Positions 1 to 12,184 of a stretch of DNA of 64,000 nucleotides are shown piece after piece. Position numbers and translations under genes: made by a program. Every line of letters begins with the position of its first letter. Position 1 is the stretch's first letter. The notes beneath the pieces are model-generated. The model saw nothing but the letters and a program-made list of their open reading frames with translations, searched no databases and was not told the origin of the DNA. The stretch is from Lytechinus variegatus (lineage: Eukaryota > Echinodermata > Echinoidea > Temnopleuroida > Toxopneustidae): positions 46,120,548 to 46,184,547 of the forward strand of contig NC_054741.1 of the NCBI RefSeq assembly GCF_018143015.1, in the 5' to 3' direction.

Positions 1-233
1 GACCACTGTTGTTGTATTGTTTTTATTATGAATCATATTTAAATGGTATTCTGAAGACATTTCCTTTTTTTTCTTTAAAAAAATAGCCTGTCTTTGAATT
101 TTTTAAAATTATTTCTTCTCTTTTAATAATGATCATTACACAGAGATGTAGCTCACGTAGATTAGATTAGAGTATTTCGACGTATTTCCAATTACAGCAC
201 ATAGAGAATTTCGTTTAAAAATGATCATCTATA

Positions 234-827
234 CAGTGCGTATCAAAACAAAGTTTACAGTCTGAACAAAAGTTTATATCAGACATCTCCAGCATATTTT
301 CACTAAGTTTTTATCATTTAAAGTGGGTTTAAATTTCCTTTTTCATTTAATACTTGTTTCTCCACACTTTTTCCAAGCTTGACAATGATTAACAAAATGA
401 AAATCAGGCCTAAGCCATTTCATGTACATGTAAATCACAGCTCAGTGTAAGGCAAATATCGTCACGATGGCCTCGGTGTGTAGGGTGGGGCACAATGCAC
501 TCTTCGAAGTGTTTTGGGCAAGGAAACAAGTTAAAAAGATAAAAGATATCTTCAAACCAATTTTACTAGCTAAATTCAACGTGTTATTCATGATTAAGGT
601 CTACTTTTGCTAAATAACTATTTCAAAGTTCTGCGCAAATAATTTTTCACTACCTTTTTAAAAGTAAGCGGTGCTCACTCAAGCGGAAATATTTTTCGAC
701 AGTTACATCGTCATTTGCTTGAATAGACTTGTACCAATGTTAAAATATGGAAAAATCATCAGGATATTACAAATGTATAATTTTACAGGATTTTTTCTAA
801 GTGTAAACTTTTTTTTGATACGCACTG
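234..827. mobile_element. Tc1/mariner-like MITE with TA target duplication
   Basis: The terminal inverted repeats start CAGTGCGTATCAAAA on both strands and match for about 26 bases, apart from the A/T run. TA lies directly outside each end (232-233 and 828-829). No transposase reading frame is present, so it is non-autonomous. A relative with similar ends lies at 49,430-50,414. The superfamily call rests on the TA target and the TIR only. Confidence 0.8.
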
Positions 828-2794
828 TATATACCTGAAGCCAAGTCTTTCTAAAGACCAAGTTGATTTGAAAATTTTGAAAGAATAAAAAAATTAATAT
901 AGTACTGAAAATTCGAACAAAACGAGGGAAAATTTGTAAAGCTATGTCACTTTAAAATTTCGACTCCATTTCACAACTTACACAGTTAACATGGGCGTTA
1001 AGGCTAAGATAACGCTACTCACTCATTTTCTTTACGAAATTTCAACGGTGATAGATTTCATCCAGTGTAAAAGAAGCTTTACATTGAGTCACGATAAGTT
1101 AGTATTATTGAATTTTTGGATGAAATGAAAAAAAAAATTATTTGATTTCTCATATTTCTTAATCAGATTTCATCAGGAGATATTAGATCATCGCTATCCC
1201 TGACGAAGGCAATCACATGCAGACAAGTAACACTTTTTAATTTAGCTAGAACGAATCATTTGAAACATGATTACATGAAATACAATACATGCAGCAGGAT
1301 ATGGTACAGGCGTAAGACTGGTTTTAGATGGGAGTAACAGCATAATTTCACGCCTTTTTTTCAAAGCTTGTGTGGCGATCGCAAACTAATTTTCTTTGGT
1401 CAAAACAAATATTTTAAAAAATGTTTTGAAATGATTATCAAATCGATGTAACTTTATTCATTACTTGTATACGCCCAAATTTGTTAACATGGTTTGCAGT
1501 ACGTCACAAACCACACCCGTTGTCGTGCAATAACAATAAATTTCAACAATATTTATATATTCCCAGTCATTATCAATTTTTCTTCCTTAATGGCAAGTAA
1601 TCAGTCTTAATTCAAGTAAGCCCGTTACATTTTACAAACTCGAAATACTATGTCAACAGATGACGTCATTCTGACGTCGAAGTAGAAGTTAATTCTTTTT
1701 AATGGTTAATAAAACGGTAAAATGGGGCTCACGAACGCTGTATATTCGCTCCACTATCTAATCAACCTGTGATGCGCTGATCACTTTATCGCCAGGAAAC
1801 ATCTATTTTTAGCCAACAGGGTGTGTATAATTCTCCCTCTCGTGATAATAACGTTACCGTTCCCGGTGTATTCATGTATTGTACATAGAATCAACATTCA
1901 TATTCATTCATGATAACAATTATAAGCAACGCAATCCCTCTCCGGTCTATGTTCTTGTGCATAGTATAATAATCAAGATAAATAATCTTGTTAATAATCA
2001 TATTTAATGTCGAGAAGATGTATGTGACAAAAACAATCTGTGCAGTCAAATCAGATTATATAGATTTAATTAAAGTTTTAACCATATTGGTAAGTCTGTG
2101 GGCTGGCGCCGGTTGGAGCGAAATGTGAAATTGAATTTATCTATGTAAATCAAAATGGAACTTAATTTTAGGATTGTAGTATCCAGGGAATTGGCATTAT
2201 TTGGGCCAAATCTATCAAGATAGGTGTAAAAATCTGTATGATTCTATAAAAAAAGACCGGTCAATGTAAATTCAACAGCATTTTGCCGGAGAGTATATTC
2301 ACTATTCTATATAGAAAAGTTGGCAGTAGATCTGGTCAGTATTTGGAAAATAGTTTGCGATCGTTTTGAATCGGATGATATTGCAAGCCAATTACGAGTG
2401 ACACAAAATGAGGAAATTACTGGTTATAACTCATTTTAGAAAAAAATTCTAGTATGCCTACAATTAAATTCTCGAAATTCCTTATAGCGTTAGTGTCGTT
2501 ATTTTAGTGTAATTTCTTTTTTACCAACTCTAAATAGATATTTTAGAGTAGAATTGTGTTGATTTGGGGCTAGACTATCCCTGTATATATCTTAAGCCAA
2601 TTTACTAACATCTCAATCTGAGGCGAATTGAAGAGATTTCTATTCAAATATTGAGCAGATGACAAAACAATATCTTGTTATTTCATACATTAATATTTTT
2701 AGTTTGATAGAAACCAATTATGTGTAAGTGCCCCCCTGAAATTCATGACATTGTAGCAATAATACAAACGAATAGATTGACTATTTGTAGAGTC
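828..2794. other. AT-rich stretch without a supported gene
   Basis: No convincing coding region or repeat was seen. A perfect CRE-type octamer TGACGTCA lies at 1661-1668, followed closely by a second TGACGTC half. With no gene nearby its role is unknown. Confidence 0.6.
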
Positions 2795-2873
2795 ATATGA
2801 AACTAAAGAGCGAAAGATGGATAGATTTTTAACATACGAAACTAAAGAGCGAAACTTGGATAGATTTTTAACA
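2795..2873. repeat. Two-copy tandem repeat, about 39 bp unit
   Basis: The segment containing GAAACTAAAGAGCGAAA and then GGATAGATTTTTAACAT occurs twice in direct succession with a few differences. Confidence 0.85.
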
Positions 2874-3329
2874 TGAAATTTAGGCAGTTTGTGAGATTTC
2901 GCACCACCAACCAGATCGAATTAAAAAACACAGTAAATCTATTGACAATGCCTGTCAAATTACAATAAACAGCTGGAAGGTCTTTTTCGAAAATTATTGA
3001 ACCAAAAGAGCAGTTCGTCCTGAGTTTCGGAGCTGTCCAGGACAACATTGCTGTTTTAATTAATAAATTTTCTACAAAGACGTTTTTCATGAAAGGCATT
3101 TTAAAATATTTTCTCTATGTTCTTAAATGCGTTCTGCGTCGATGTGCGAGAATAGTTATTTGGTCAGATGCATAAAAGTAGCAACTGCTGGCAAGCAATT
3201 ATTTCAATCACAAGAAAATGCTAGCGGTTTGAACAAAAACGACGTCACGCTGGTACGTACACGACTCACAGAAAAGGCAGGACTCGAACGCAAAGGTATG
3301 GCAGTGTAAATTATCGCTTCTTTCATCTA

Positions 3330-3660
3330 ATTCAATTCAATTCAATTCAATTCATTTTATTGTCATGTATAAAAACACAAAAATTGTCCTCGGACTCTTC
3401 TTAACGAAAAGTGCATTAAACCAAACAAACAAAATAATCATTCACAAACTATAAATACATCAAAATGCAGTATAAATATATAAATATAATAAATATACAT
3501 AAATATATACCCTGTCTGCATGCTTGAGCACCCACAACACGACACCACTGACCCACTGTATGAGACAAAGAGTCACCACAGTGGAATAATGCAATCTAAG
3601 ATGGGTACTCAGCATGCAGACAGGTACCAGGAGCCATTAAGTGGATACATGAATATATAA
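3330..3660 (-). mobile_element. Possible LINE 3'-end fragment with pentamer tail
   Basis: A (TTCAA)n run at about 3331-3354 is followed by TCATTTTATTGTCATGTAT. Read on the minus strand this is a 3' end finishing in a GAATT-type tail, as many CR1/L2-like LINE 3'UTRs do. No reverse transcriptase remnant is visible, so this is a weak call; a plain microsatellite is the alternative. Confidence 0.35.
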
Positions 3661-4049
3661 AGTGAATAAATCAAATTGACTCCACCATCTGACATCTTTT
3701 CCTCAGACGTGGTGTCAAACTAGCTTGTTTCTTTTTATATATTTGGCATTTGGTTTACACTATTTAGGAAGAAAACATATACATGTCGGCTACGGTACAC
3801 CTTTGGGTTTTCTCTCAGATTGCATAAACATGATTTTAAAAACGCGAACATCCTGATCAAGCAAACGCTCAAGCTGCACTGACAGAGTTTGAAAAAAACC
3901 CAAGCAAATGCTCTCAAACGCACAAGCGAAATATTCACTTTATGCATACGCTTTTTAGCAATAGCTTAATGCAAGCAGTCAATTACCGATTGCTTCAGCT
4001 TGCTAGCACAAACATTTGCTGGCTCATTTTTATGCATACGGAATCAATC

Positions 4050-4105
4050 AAAAGCCAAGCAAAAGCCAAGTAAAAGCCAAGTAAAAGCCAAGCAAAAGCC
4101 AAGCA
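4050..4105. repeat. 11-bp tandem repeat (AAAAGCCAAGC)
   Basis: About five units of AAAAGCCAAGC or AAAAGCCAAGT stand head to tail. The short reading frame over them (4000-4221) is rich in Ser, Lys and Gln because of the repeat and is not a gene. Confidence 0.85.
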
Positions 4106-7100
4106 AAATCATAGCAAAAGCAATTGATACTTTTTATGCATCTGACCCAATGAAGGAACCATCTAGAAAATGGACTTATTCATTCTCACATGCAACGCGT
4201 CTTGACATGTGTAAGTTATGAATGGATGAGAATCAATCACGTGATGTTTTAGATTGATAACCGACGAGTGAGGTAGTGATGACGGGCGAGATGTAATTAT
4301 CACACCTCCCGAGGAGGCATCCCGATCACTTTCAGTCTCTTCTTCATTTTTATTTTCGTCTCGACTCTCTCTCTCTCACTTTCTTCATTTCATTTTTCCT
4401 TTCTTTCCCTCCTATTTCTTTCTCCCCCCCCCTTGTTTCGCCCATTTTCCTTTCTTATTCTTCCCTCCTGTAAGTCCCCATACTCTCACACAATTATTAT
4501 TTCTTTTTTTTATTTTGCTTTTATAATTATTTTTCCTGTTACAGCAGCGTACGCAGGAAAATGGGGTAGGGGTACCTGTTTGAGAAATGATAGGGAAAGG
4601 GAATGATGCCACAATAAGTTTGAAAAGGGAGTGTATTTTAATGGATTTTCCTAGTCATGCTAGTGGCGTAACGAACCCAAAAAACTTTGAGGAGGCTGAA
4701 CATAGTATACCGTCATATCTCTAAATAGGTTGAGAGGGAGCGAAATTTGCGGACATTTTTCAGTGGAATTCTTATTTTGACATAATAATTGACACATTAT
4801 AATTTTCAACCCTTTCATTATGTTGTTCTCTTCCGTTATCTTTGTGTTGGTCATTTTTTTTTTTTTGGGGGGGGGAGAAGTGCCACAAGCTCCCAGTTCA
4901 TATACGCTAGTGTGTCTCTCCGTGACAACCCTCCCTCTTTTATTTATACTGGTTGGCTTTTATGTGATCTATAGTTAGATCCAGGAATCCTCTTCTCATT
5001 ATCCGTTAGAACCATCATTCATGACATGTGATTTAAACATGGATCTAGTTAGCTGGACAACGCCATCCCCTGCCGACCAGCTATCATAATCATGATTGAT
5101 AGTTACATCGCTGGGCTTGAACATGGTTAGGCCTATAAAGCCTTCTCATTACCTTTTTAACCTATCAATCAAACCAAATACGCATTTTACGAGAGCATGT
5201 GAGGGCTTCATTCGATTGAGTTTTATTTTAAATGATATTTCAGTTATGATATTTTAGAACTGATTGGAACTCATAAACGTGTAGTCTTATCACATCTAAA
5301 ATGGTTAAGACAGATGAATTTTATTTTCACACTGTAAAAACCGAAACAGATACAAAGTCTGACTTGCATTGGGCCGTGCGATAGATAAAATATACAAAGT
5401 AAAAGGCACCCAATCTAAATACTGAATAACAAAATAATTATAGTTCTTATCAGGTAATAAATACAAATGGGTAAGTTCATTACACATTATAATTAAAGGC
5501 AAAGTTAATATCTGCAGTTTCAATTTCTGATACAGAATAGAGAATACCACTTTGCATTGCGTTATAACATTTTATATTGTAATAACTCATATTTCATAAT
5601 ATTTTAAGTTTTTGTCATTTTGATAGAGGAAATTTTCCTGTGGAAGGGCTCCAGAAAAGTTAGACTTGACTGAAAACTTAACTGCTTCTGATTGTCAGTT
5701 CCAAAGATGATGAAAGGGAGTTTCATGGTGATACTTTCAGCAGAATGACTGAGGTTATTATCATTATTAATTTTCAAAATTTGAATGTGCTGGCTGTATT
5801 AATTTATTCATTTTTTAATCATGCCTACATATCTATCTATCTACATATCTCATTATATATCTGGTATTTTTCTGTTTGTTTAATTCCTAAGTTAATTAGC
5901 TATTTAGTAAAACTCTTGACTTATATAATGTCTATACACTCCTACCAATGTCAACAATTTGATGGAGCCGTGTCATGCAATCCGCCACGCATGCACTTCA
6001 ACCCATTTTTGAGGGAGACTTCGAAAACACCGTAGTTTTCAATTTTCAATGACGAAATACACTCAAATCCCCACAGAGCTGCAATGTCTAAGTATACTAT
6101 GATATGAATCTGATTCCAGGGAGAATTTACCGAAAATTCTATTTGAAATCCAGACGTCTTCTATCTTCATGTCCAGCTCACGACTTCAGATTATCTTCTG
6201 ATTCTCTTTTGATGAAGGATGCCTCCAAGTATAATCGCTTGGGATTCGTTTAGGCCTATAAGTTGGACCATATATCACGCAACCAGACACGCATGTATAG
6301 CATATACCTTGTGGGAGTACGATGTTCTATATATTAACTTTATTCTCTTTCATTTCTTGAAGATAATTTAAGCACGTCCTAATTAGGCCACTGTTGGATA
6401 AAAATCTTTATATCTTCATTATTTAAGCTTGAAAATGAATACGTATTGAGATTTATACCATTCATCAGTGGCATCAACAATTTTTCTTTAAATGATTACT
6501 TATTAATTAATCTGAACTTCGTGTATGATTGACTGAAATACCGTATATGTATAAATATATTTATCTATTGGTTAACATCTATTGGTTCATGAATCTAAAC
6601 ATTATTCTGTTCTTTTATTCATACTTCTATTCAATATTTTCGATTAGCACAAGCCTGTTCATTTATTCATTATTCTTTACATTAGTCTTTACATCTGTAT
6701 ATGCCATTTCAATGTACATGATGTAAGTGTGTCTTTGTCATGCCCGCGAGGGCCGCGAGGCTCCTGCGAAAAAAAGATGGTTATGATAAAAAGGGTTGAA
6801 TTTTATTCCAAATTAATATTAGTTTAGTACATGTATTAACAACAATAAAAATATCTCCAAAAGACTTGATATTTCATTTGTATACATCCTGAAGACGAAT
6901 TACTGACTTCTGAATTTGATAACTGAGTAGAGTACCTTTAATACCTTTCACATCATACTCGAAATCAATCACGATTCCATTGAGGACAGGCACGGACAAT
7001 GGCTTGATTATCGAGATCATGGATAGGCCTTAGTAATCGAATGGACTCAGCTTACATCCCCTTTAACCACATCATGTCATGATATGTTTGTGCCATTAAT

Positions 7101-7554
7101 TTTCAAAGTCAACTTCAAAGACATCTCAACAACGTTGATGAAGAGAGCAAGGTTCAAGATTTACAGAGTCACAATTTTGATTTCCTGATCATGCTGATTG
7201 TTGATATTTACTTGGTTTGACATACTCAATTAGGGATTTTTTACATGTAAGTCAAACGTAATTATTAAAGAGCAGATGTAGCACAGATCATCATCATTTT
7301 GGAACGCAGTAGTATTCAAATGTGTTGTTTGTGACTGATGGTAATATCAATACATTTGCGTTGAAACAGGATGAGACCAAAGACCAAATAAGAGGGATAT
7401 TACTGCAGCTACATGCATCCATGAAACCGACTCAAATCCGACCGGGGCTATGCCATTGGTTATAATGTAATATATTTTTTTAAAATCTTTAGTTGGTTGC
7501 TCCGTTGGGATAGCATTTAAAGAAATTAACATGTCACTCTAAGGTCACAGTCAG
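4106..7554. other. Gene-free AT-rich stretch
   Basis: It holds a pyrimidine-rich tract at about 4335-4450 and G or T homopolymers near 4850-4880. The short reading frames here are hydrophobic, AT-driven and look random. No TIR pair, SINE head or splice-flanked exon was recognised. Confidence 0.55.
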
Positions 7555-8120
7555 TCCCGGGGGGGGGTCACTTCCATTGACGAGTGGATACCATGCGCGA
7601 CCATGGGGTCTCGAAAAGCACCCTATAAACACGTATTTTTTCATATTCTGAAAATGAACCCCTTTACAAGTATTGGCGTGTGAAACCCTAGACTAAATGT
7701 AAACAAAACGATATTCTTGCCAAGTATTCCCCCTAAACAAGTACAGCGATATTTTATTGTTATGTAACGGAATGGTCGATCGTCGGATTTATCTTTACCT
7801 ACATCATTGGGTTTAGAACAGCCCTACCTCCTACACCTCACGCAAATCGTACCCTAAACACGTAGTGTTGACTATTGGGGCAAAAAATACATCCTTTTAA
7901 AAACATTTTTAGTCTTTATTTTTTACACCCTCGCAAATTTGACCCTAAACACGTAGCTCTCCTAGCGAAAATAGATCACTTTTTTTCATTATTTTAGTGT
8001 TTTGACACCCTTATTTCGTTACGTACGTAACTTGCTCTATCTTGAAAAAGACATCCTTTATACATGTTTTTGGTCGCGTATGGTATCCACTCGCCAATAT
8101 AAGTGCCCCCCCCCCCCGGA
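7555..8120. mobile_element. TIR element with internal 'cacgtag' repeats
   Basis: The two ends are inverted copies over about 45 bp: a G-run, a CACTT block, then GACGAGTGGATACCATGCGC at the left and the complement of GCGAGTGGATACCATACGCG at the right. Inside, phrases like CCCTAAACACGTAG recur three or four times. There is no transposase frame. The target duplication is unclear (GTCAG against GTCAA), so the superfamily is left open. Confidence 0.75.
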
Positions 8121-9110
8121 GTCAATCACCCCGACTCCATACCGATCAAATCTATTTCGATTTCCGGTCGGTTTTGGAGTCGGTTTTGTTTGTGACTGTA
8201 GCAACACCAGTGAATAGACTTCTGACCGTTATTGATTAACACTATTTAATCTCATTTGGATAACACTGACGATTCATTTCAGCGTTGTTGCAAAGGAACT
8301 TATTCTCACTTATCTTTAATTGTCAAGGCAAGAGAACCTGTACATCCAAGTAATTGGCAAAGATGTCTTAGTTTGCTACAGCCATTAACTTTGATTTACA
8401 AACAATTAAATTTCATAATTCACAATTATACGAGGGTAACATACGCCTACAGTCAAGCAAAAGTAAGGTTTGTAATCGACACTCTGTCGATCCAAGCACA
8501 CCAATACCTTGGCATAACATCTCAAACATGATACACGGTGTCTCGGACTGGCCATCGTTAATGTCATTAGGATAAGTCGTTGACCCTCGCTGCTCAACAG
8601 GTTCCCAGTTTCCTGACATGCCAGGCATGCCATAAACAAGTCTTGCAAGAGTTGTAATTGATCCAGATCAATTTCATATTATTGTATTAAAATGGAGTGA
8701 ATGAATTCATTGTCAAAGAAGTAACTGACGGTGATTTTGATTTTGATTAACGAACTTCTTTTTAAAAGTTATTAATCGCAGCATCTCCCTATGTAGGTGC
8801 GGCTCTGATTTACATTTCCTGCCATCGCGGTCAAATAGCTGACACAATATATTATTTGTTCATATTTACACAAACAACCAGTCTTGAAGTTTCTTAGTCC
8901 AATATTTTGTCACTTTTGATGAATCATGGCGGAAGCAGATAAATGCTGCTACATCTGCGTTACATTTACTATGGAGATGTAAACAGACTTATTAAAAAAG
9001 CGAGTCGTAAACTTTCTCGTGTTCCATGTTTACCCTGTCAAAAACGTGAATGATTGCCAAGATCGTGCATTTCTGTGCGTACACCATAATCATTCTATGG
9101 CAAACATCCG
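8121..9110. other. No feature recognised
   Basis: Reading frames overlap on both strands at 8256-8648 but show no domain, codon bias or splice context. They are most likely chance. Confidence 0.5.
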
Positions 9111-9114
9111 TTAA

Positions 9115-9723
9115 AGGTCAAGTCCACCCCAGAGAAATGTTAATTTGACTCATCAGAGAAAAATCTATCAAGCATAACGCTGGAAATTTCATCAAAATCG
9201 GATAAAGAAAAAAGAAAGTTATGACATTTTAAAGTTTCGCTTTCACAAAACGATTATATGCACAGCTCAGTGACATGCAAATGAGAGAGTCGATGATACC
9301 CCTCACTCTCTATTTCCTGCCTTTTGTTATTGACTGAATCATACAATATTAACGCAATGGCATTTCTAAAAGTTCAGGGAGGAATTAAACTTTGTTTTAC
9401 ATGACAATGAGGAGAAATTGAATTATTCCATATTTCATATTCATAAAATAAAGAAATAGTAAGTGGATGACATTGTCATTCCCCGCATTGGCGTACTGAC
9501 CAGGATTTTGTGAAATTAAGTGAAACTCGAAAATACAATTTTTTTTTCTTCCTAATCGAGGAATTTATTTACAAAAATCGAAGCTTAATGCAGACAAATG
9601 ATGAAAAATAATTACAATCACGATCTTATTTTACATCCGATTTTTATGAAACTTTCAGTGTTAGGCTCGTTGGATCCTTCTCCTTTTAATTAAATCTACT
9701 TTTTGATGGGGTGGACTTGGTCG
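9115..9723. mobile_element. TTAA-flanked MITE
   Basis: The ends are inverted repeats of the form GGTCAAGTCCACCCCA and ACCAAGTCCACCCCA, with TTAA immediately outside both (9111-9114 and 9724-9727). The TTAA target suggests a piggyBac-type mobiliser. There is no coding capacity. A solo end of the same family, GGGGTGGACTTGACC, lies at about 22,737-22,751. Confidence 0.8.
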
Positions 9724-9727
9724 TTAA

Positions 9728-10560
9728 ACACTTCACATGCAAAGTACCACAATCATCCATTAAAAAGCTTCACATCCAATCATGAACTCATCAGTCAGTT
9801 CCCGGTTCCTTCCCATAATACAACCGTTTGGATCATGAAGTCTTATGATATATACCAAAATTTATATCAACAGACATAGTCAACTTTTCTCCTAATCATG
9901 ATAAAAAAAATCACGTTGACGATGGATGCCTCCAAGATTCCCCGTCTCCCAAATGTGTTCCATACATACCATTATTCATGAAGGCCAACGTAATTCAATG
10001 CAGACTACAATAATCTATTTTCTTTCTCCCCCCCAAAAAAAAAACGACATCTACAGTTCCTCAATGTATGATCGGCCTCATTGTAGAACACTTATGAAAC
10101 AAAACATTGTTCTACCTTTCGCGTATTGACACCACCGATGCCTTGAGAAGGTGACATGTAGGTTTGGGGTCTCCATCGATACCATTTTGACGAGTATAGT
10201 CAATTACATTATGGGATTGTTGTTGTAGGTGCAAGATAACATTGGCTTGACACTCGAGCTTCACCTGCGAATGTGCAGAAGCATCGTCAACCAAAACCAC
10301 GCAGCAAAATAGCCCCTTTTCTCAAAGCACTACCCTTGCCATTCTTCAAAACCTAGTGGATATCTCCTCCAAAAATCGCATTCGATAATGTTTATAAATA
10401 GTGAAAACATGTAGGCCCTAGTCGATCAAATCAGTGCTCAGACTTGTTTGATGTAACACTAAAATGAAGGAATGAGTATGTAGGCTCTTAAAAAAAACAA
10501 GTCCACGCATTGCTATTCATGATGCACATAGCATTCTTCATTTATTTGATGTACGATAAA
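9728..10560. other. No feature recognised
   Basis: Unannotated AT-rich DNA with a short C-run/A-run junction near 10,030. The reading frames are short and uninformative. Confidence 0.5.
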
Positions 10561-10673
10561 AGCAGCAATGTGGATAAAATGCCTTGCTCAAGGGCATAAG
10601 TGCCGTGTCGGGAATCGAACCCCGATCCTCGGGTCTCCCAACAATCGCCTTGTACCACTCGGCCACGGCACCA
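10561..10673 (-). mobile_element. tRNA-derived SINE
   Basis: On the minus strand a tRNA-like head begins TGCCGTGGCCGAGTGG (A-box) and has GGGTTCGATTCCC as its B-box. The 7-bp acceptor halves GTGCCGT and ACGGCAC pair. The anticodon arm pairs poorly and the sequence continues into the SINE core GCCCTTGAGCAAGGCATTTT, so it is not a working tRNA gene. A related copy is at 34,888-35,003. Confidence 0.75.
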
Positions 10674-11846
10674 TAACTTTGTTATCAGATTGTCTGATCA
10701 AATTTGATTTGTATGAGGATTTCTGAGTACCGATAAAATACTCTTAAGATCCAAATTTCATTACTGCAAAAGTGTTGCATTTTTCGTATTTCACAATTGA
10801 AAATGTGAAATCGCATGTATTCCTCTACAACTTCACATAAAGAATATAAAACTACGAAAGTTTTGTTCGAGGGGGTACATTTAAGAATGATCGAAAATAT
10901 ATATAATACAGGATAAAAGCAGGAGATTGAAGCGCCCGAGCTTACAAAAATATTTTATTTTCGTTTGAAAATTGACAAGGATCATTATTGGTGGATTTGA
11001 AGAAAAATTTTACTGAACAGTATTTATTGAAAATATTCGTGCTGCCAATGCTTACTATCGGGAACCGTCATCTGAAAGTTCATTCTCTTGGTACTATTTC
11101 ATGAAAATCGCCCGTCAATCGATCCCGTCAATATAACTCTCTAATAATAAAAATATTCAAGAAGCTATTTCGGCCCACATAATCTTCAAGATAGCTGTAT
11201 ATTCTCATATTATATTGTTATGCAAGTTGCCATGGAGATTGAGAAAAACCATCAATACAGTGCTCCACTTTTTATTCATTACTTACAATGTATTCATAAC
11301 CACGATAATAACCGTTGATCGTGTGGATTTATCCTTCAAATATATATCATTACCTATTTTCCATTCTCGCTCATTCGGCTGTCAGTGCTCCCTCAAACTC
11401 CTACAATTACCATTTTTAATACGATATTGAAATAAAAGGTTCACTTGAAATGCGCATAGGAAAACCTGGCATTAAGAAAATCGATAAAAACTATTGAAAT
11501 TAAAACCCCGAACAGGCCACCATTTTTCTTTTTAGGAAAATTTTCACATCGAATTTTGGTAAAACTGACATTTTTTTATAGAAAGGTGTTGGTTCAATAT
11601 GGTGAACATAGGATGATACATCTCATATCTCATATCGTCATATTGTAAAGATGACGACTAATCAATTCTTTCTCGACTATATGGATCGAAAGCCGTCGAT
11701 ATCATAATTCCTCTTCTCGAAGGCGTACACAAAAAAAAAATAATATCCTAAACAATGTGTGATCATTTCAGTAACATTGAATACTTTGAGCGGACGTGCA
11801 TAAAACATGCATTTCAAAATAACAATTGGATAGACAATTGATGTGT
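10674..11846. other. No feature recognised
   Basis: AT-rich DNA with no repeat pair or exon that I can support. Confidence 0.5.
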
Positions 11847-12184
11847 GGAGGAGCCGTGGTGTAGTGGTTCTGACTCTCGCCTTGTAAACAGAGGGTCGTG
11901 TGTTCGAATCCCACCGCGGTCTTGCGTCCTTTGGCAAGGCGTTAATCGAAACTTTGCCACTCTCGACCCAGGTGCTAAATGGGTACCCGGTAGGATGTGA
12001 AAGTCATTGTAGCTTGTCTGACTGGAATACTCCCAAGGGAGTGAAGGATGTGTACACATTGTGTGCGGGAATGACTGATTAAATCCGATGACCGGGGTAA
12101 TAATATATCTGTAAAGCGCTTAGACACGTCGTTCCGATAGATTTAGCGCTATATAAAAGCGGATTATTATTATTTATTATTATA
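11847..12184 (+). mobile_element. Full-length tRNA-derived SINE
   Basis: The head GAGCCGTGGTGTAGTGG (A-box), a CTTGTAA-type anticodon loop, and GTGTTCGAATCCCACC (B-box) are followed by the core CTTTGGCAAGGCGTTAATCG. The body runs through GCTAAATGGGTACCCGG to a 3' end AGCGCTATATAAAAGCGG with a (TTA)n tail. The head resembles tRNA-Thr(TGT). Pol III transcription with LINE-assisted mobilisation is typical of such elements. A second copy is at 62,738-63,039. Confidence 0.9.

Noticed and set aside
1661-1677. CRE sites as a promoter
   Set aside because: The match to TGACGTCA is exact, but no gene, exon or conserved block lies nearby.
10561-10673. Functional tRNA gene
   Set aside because: The acceptor and T stems pair, but the anticodon arm does not and a SINE tail follows directly. 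It is a SINE head.
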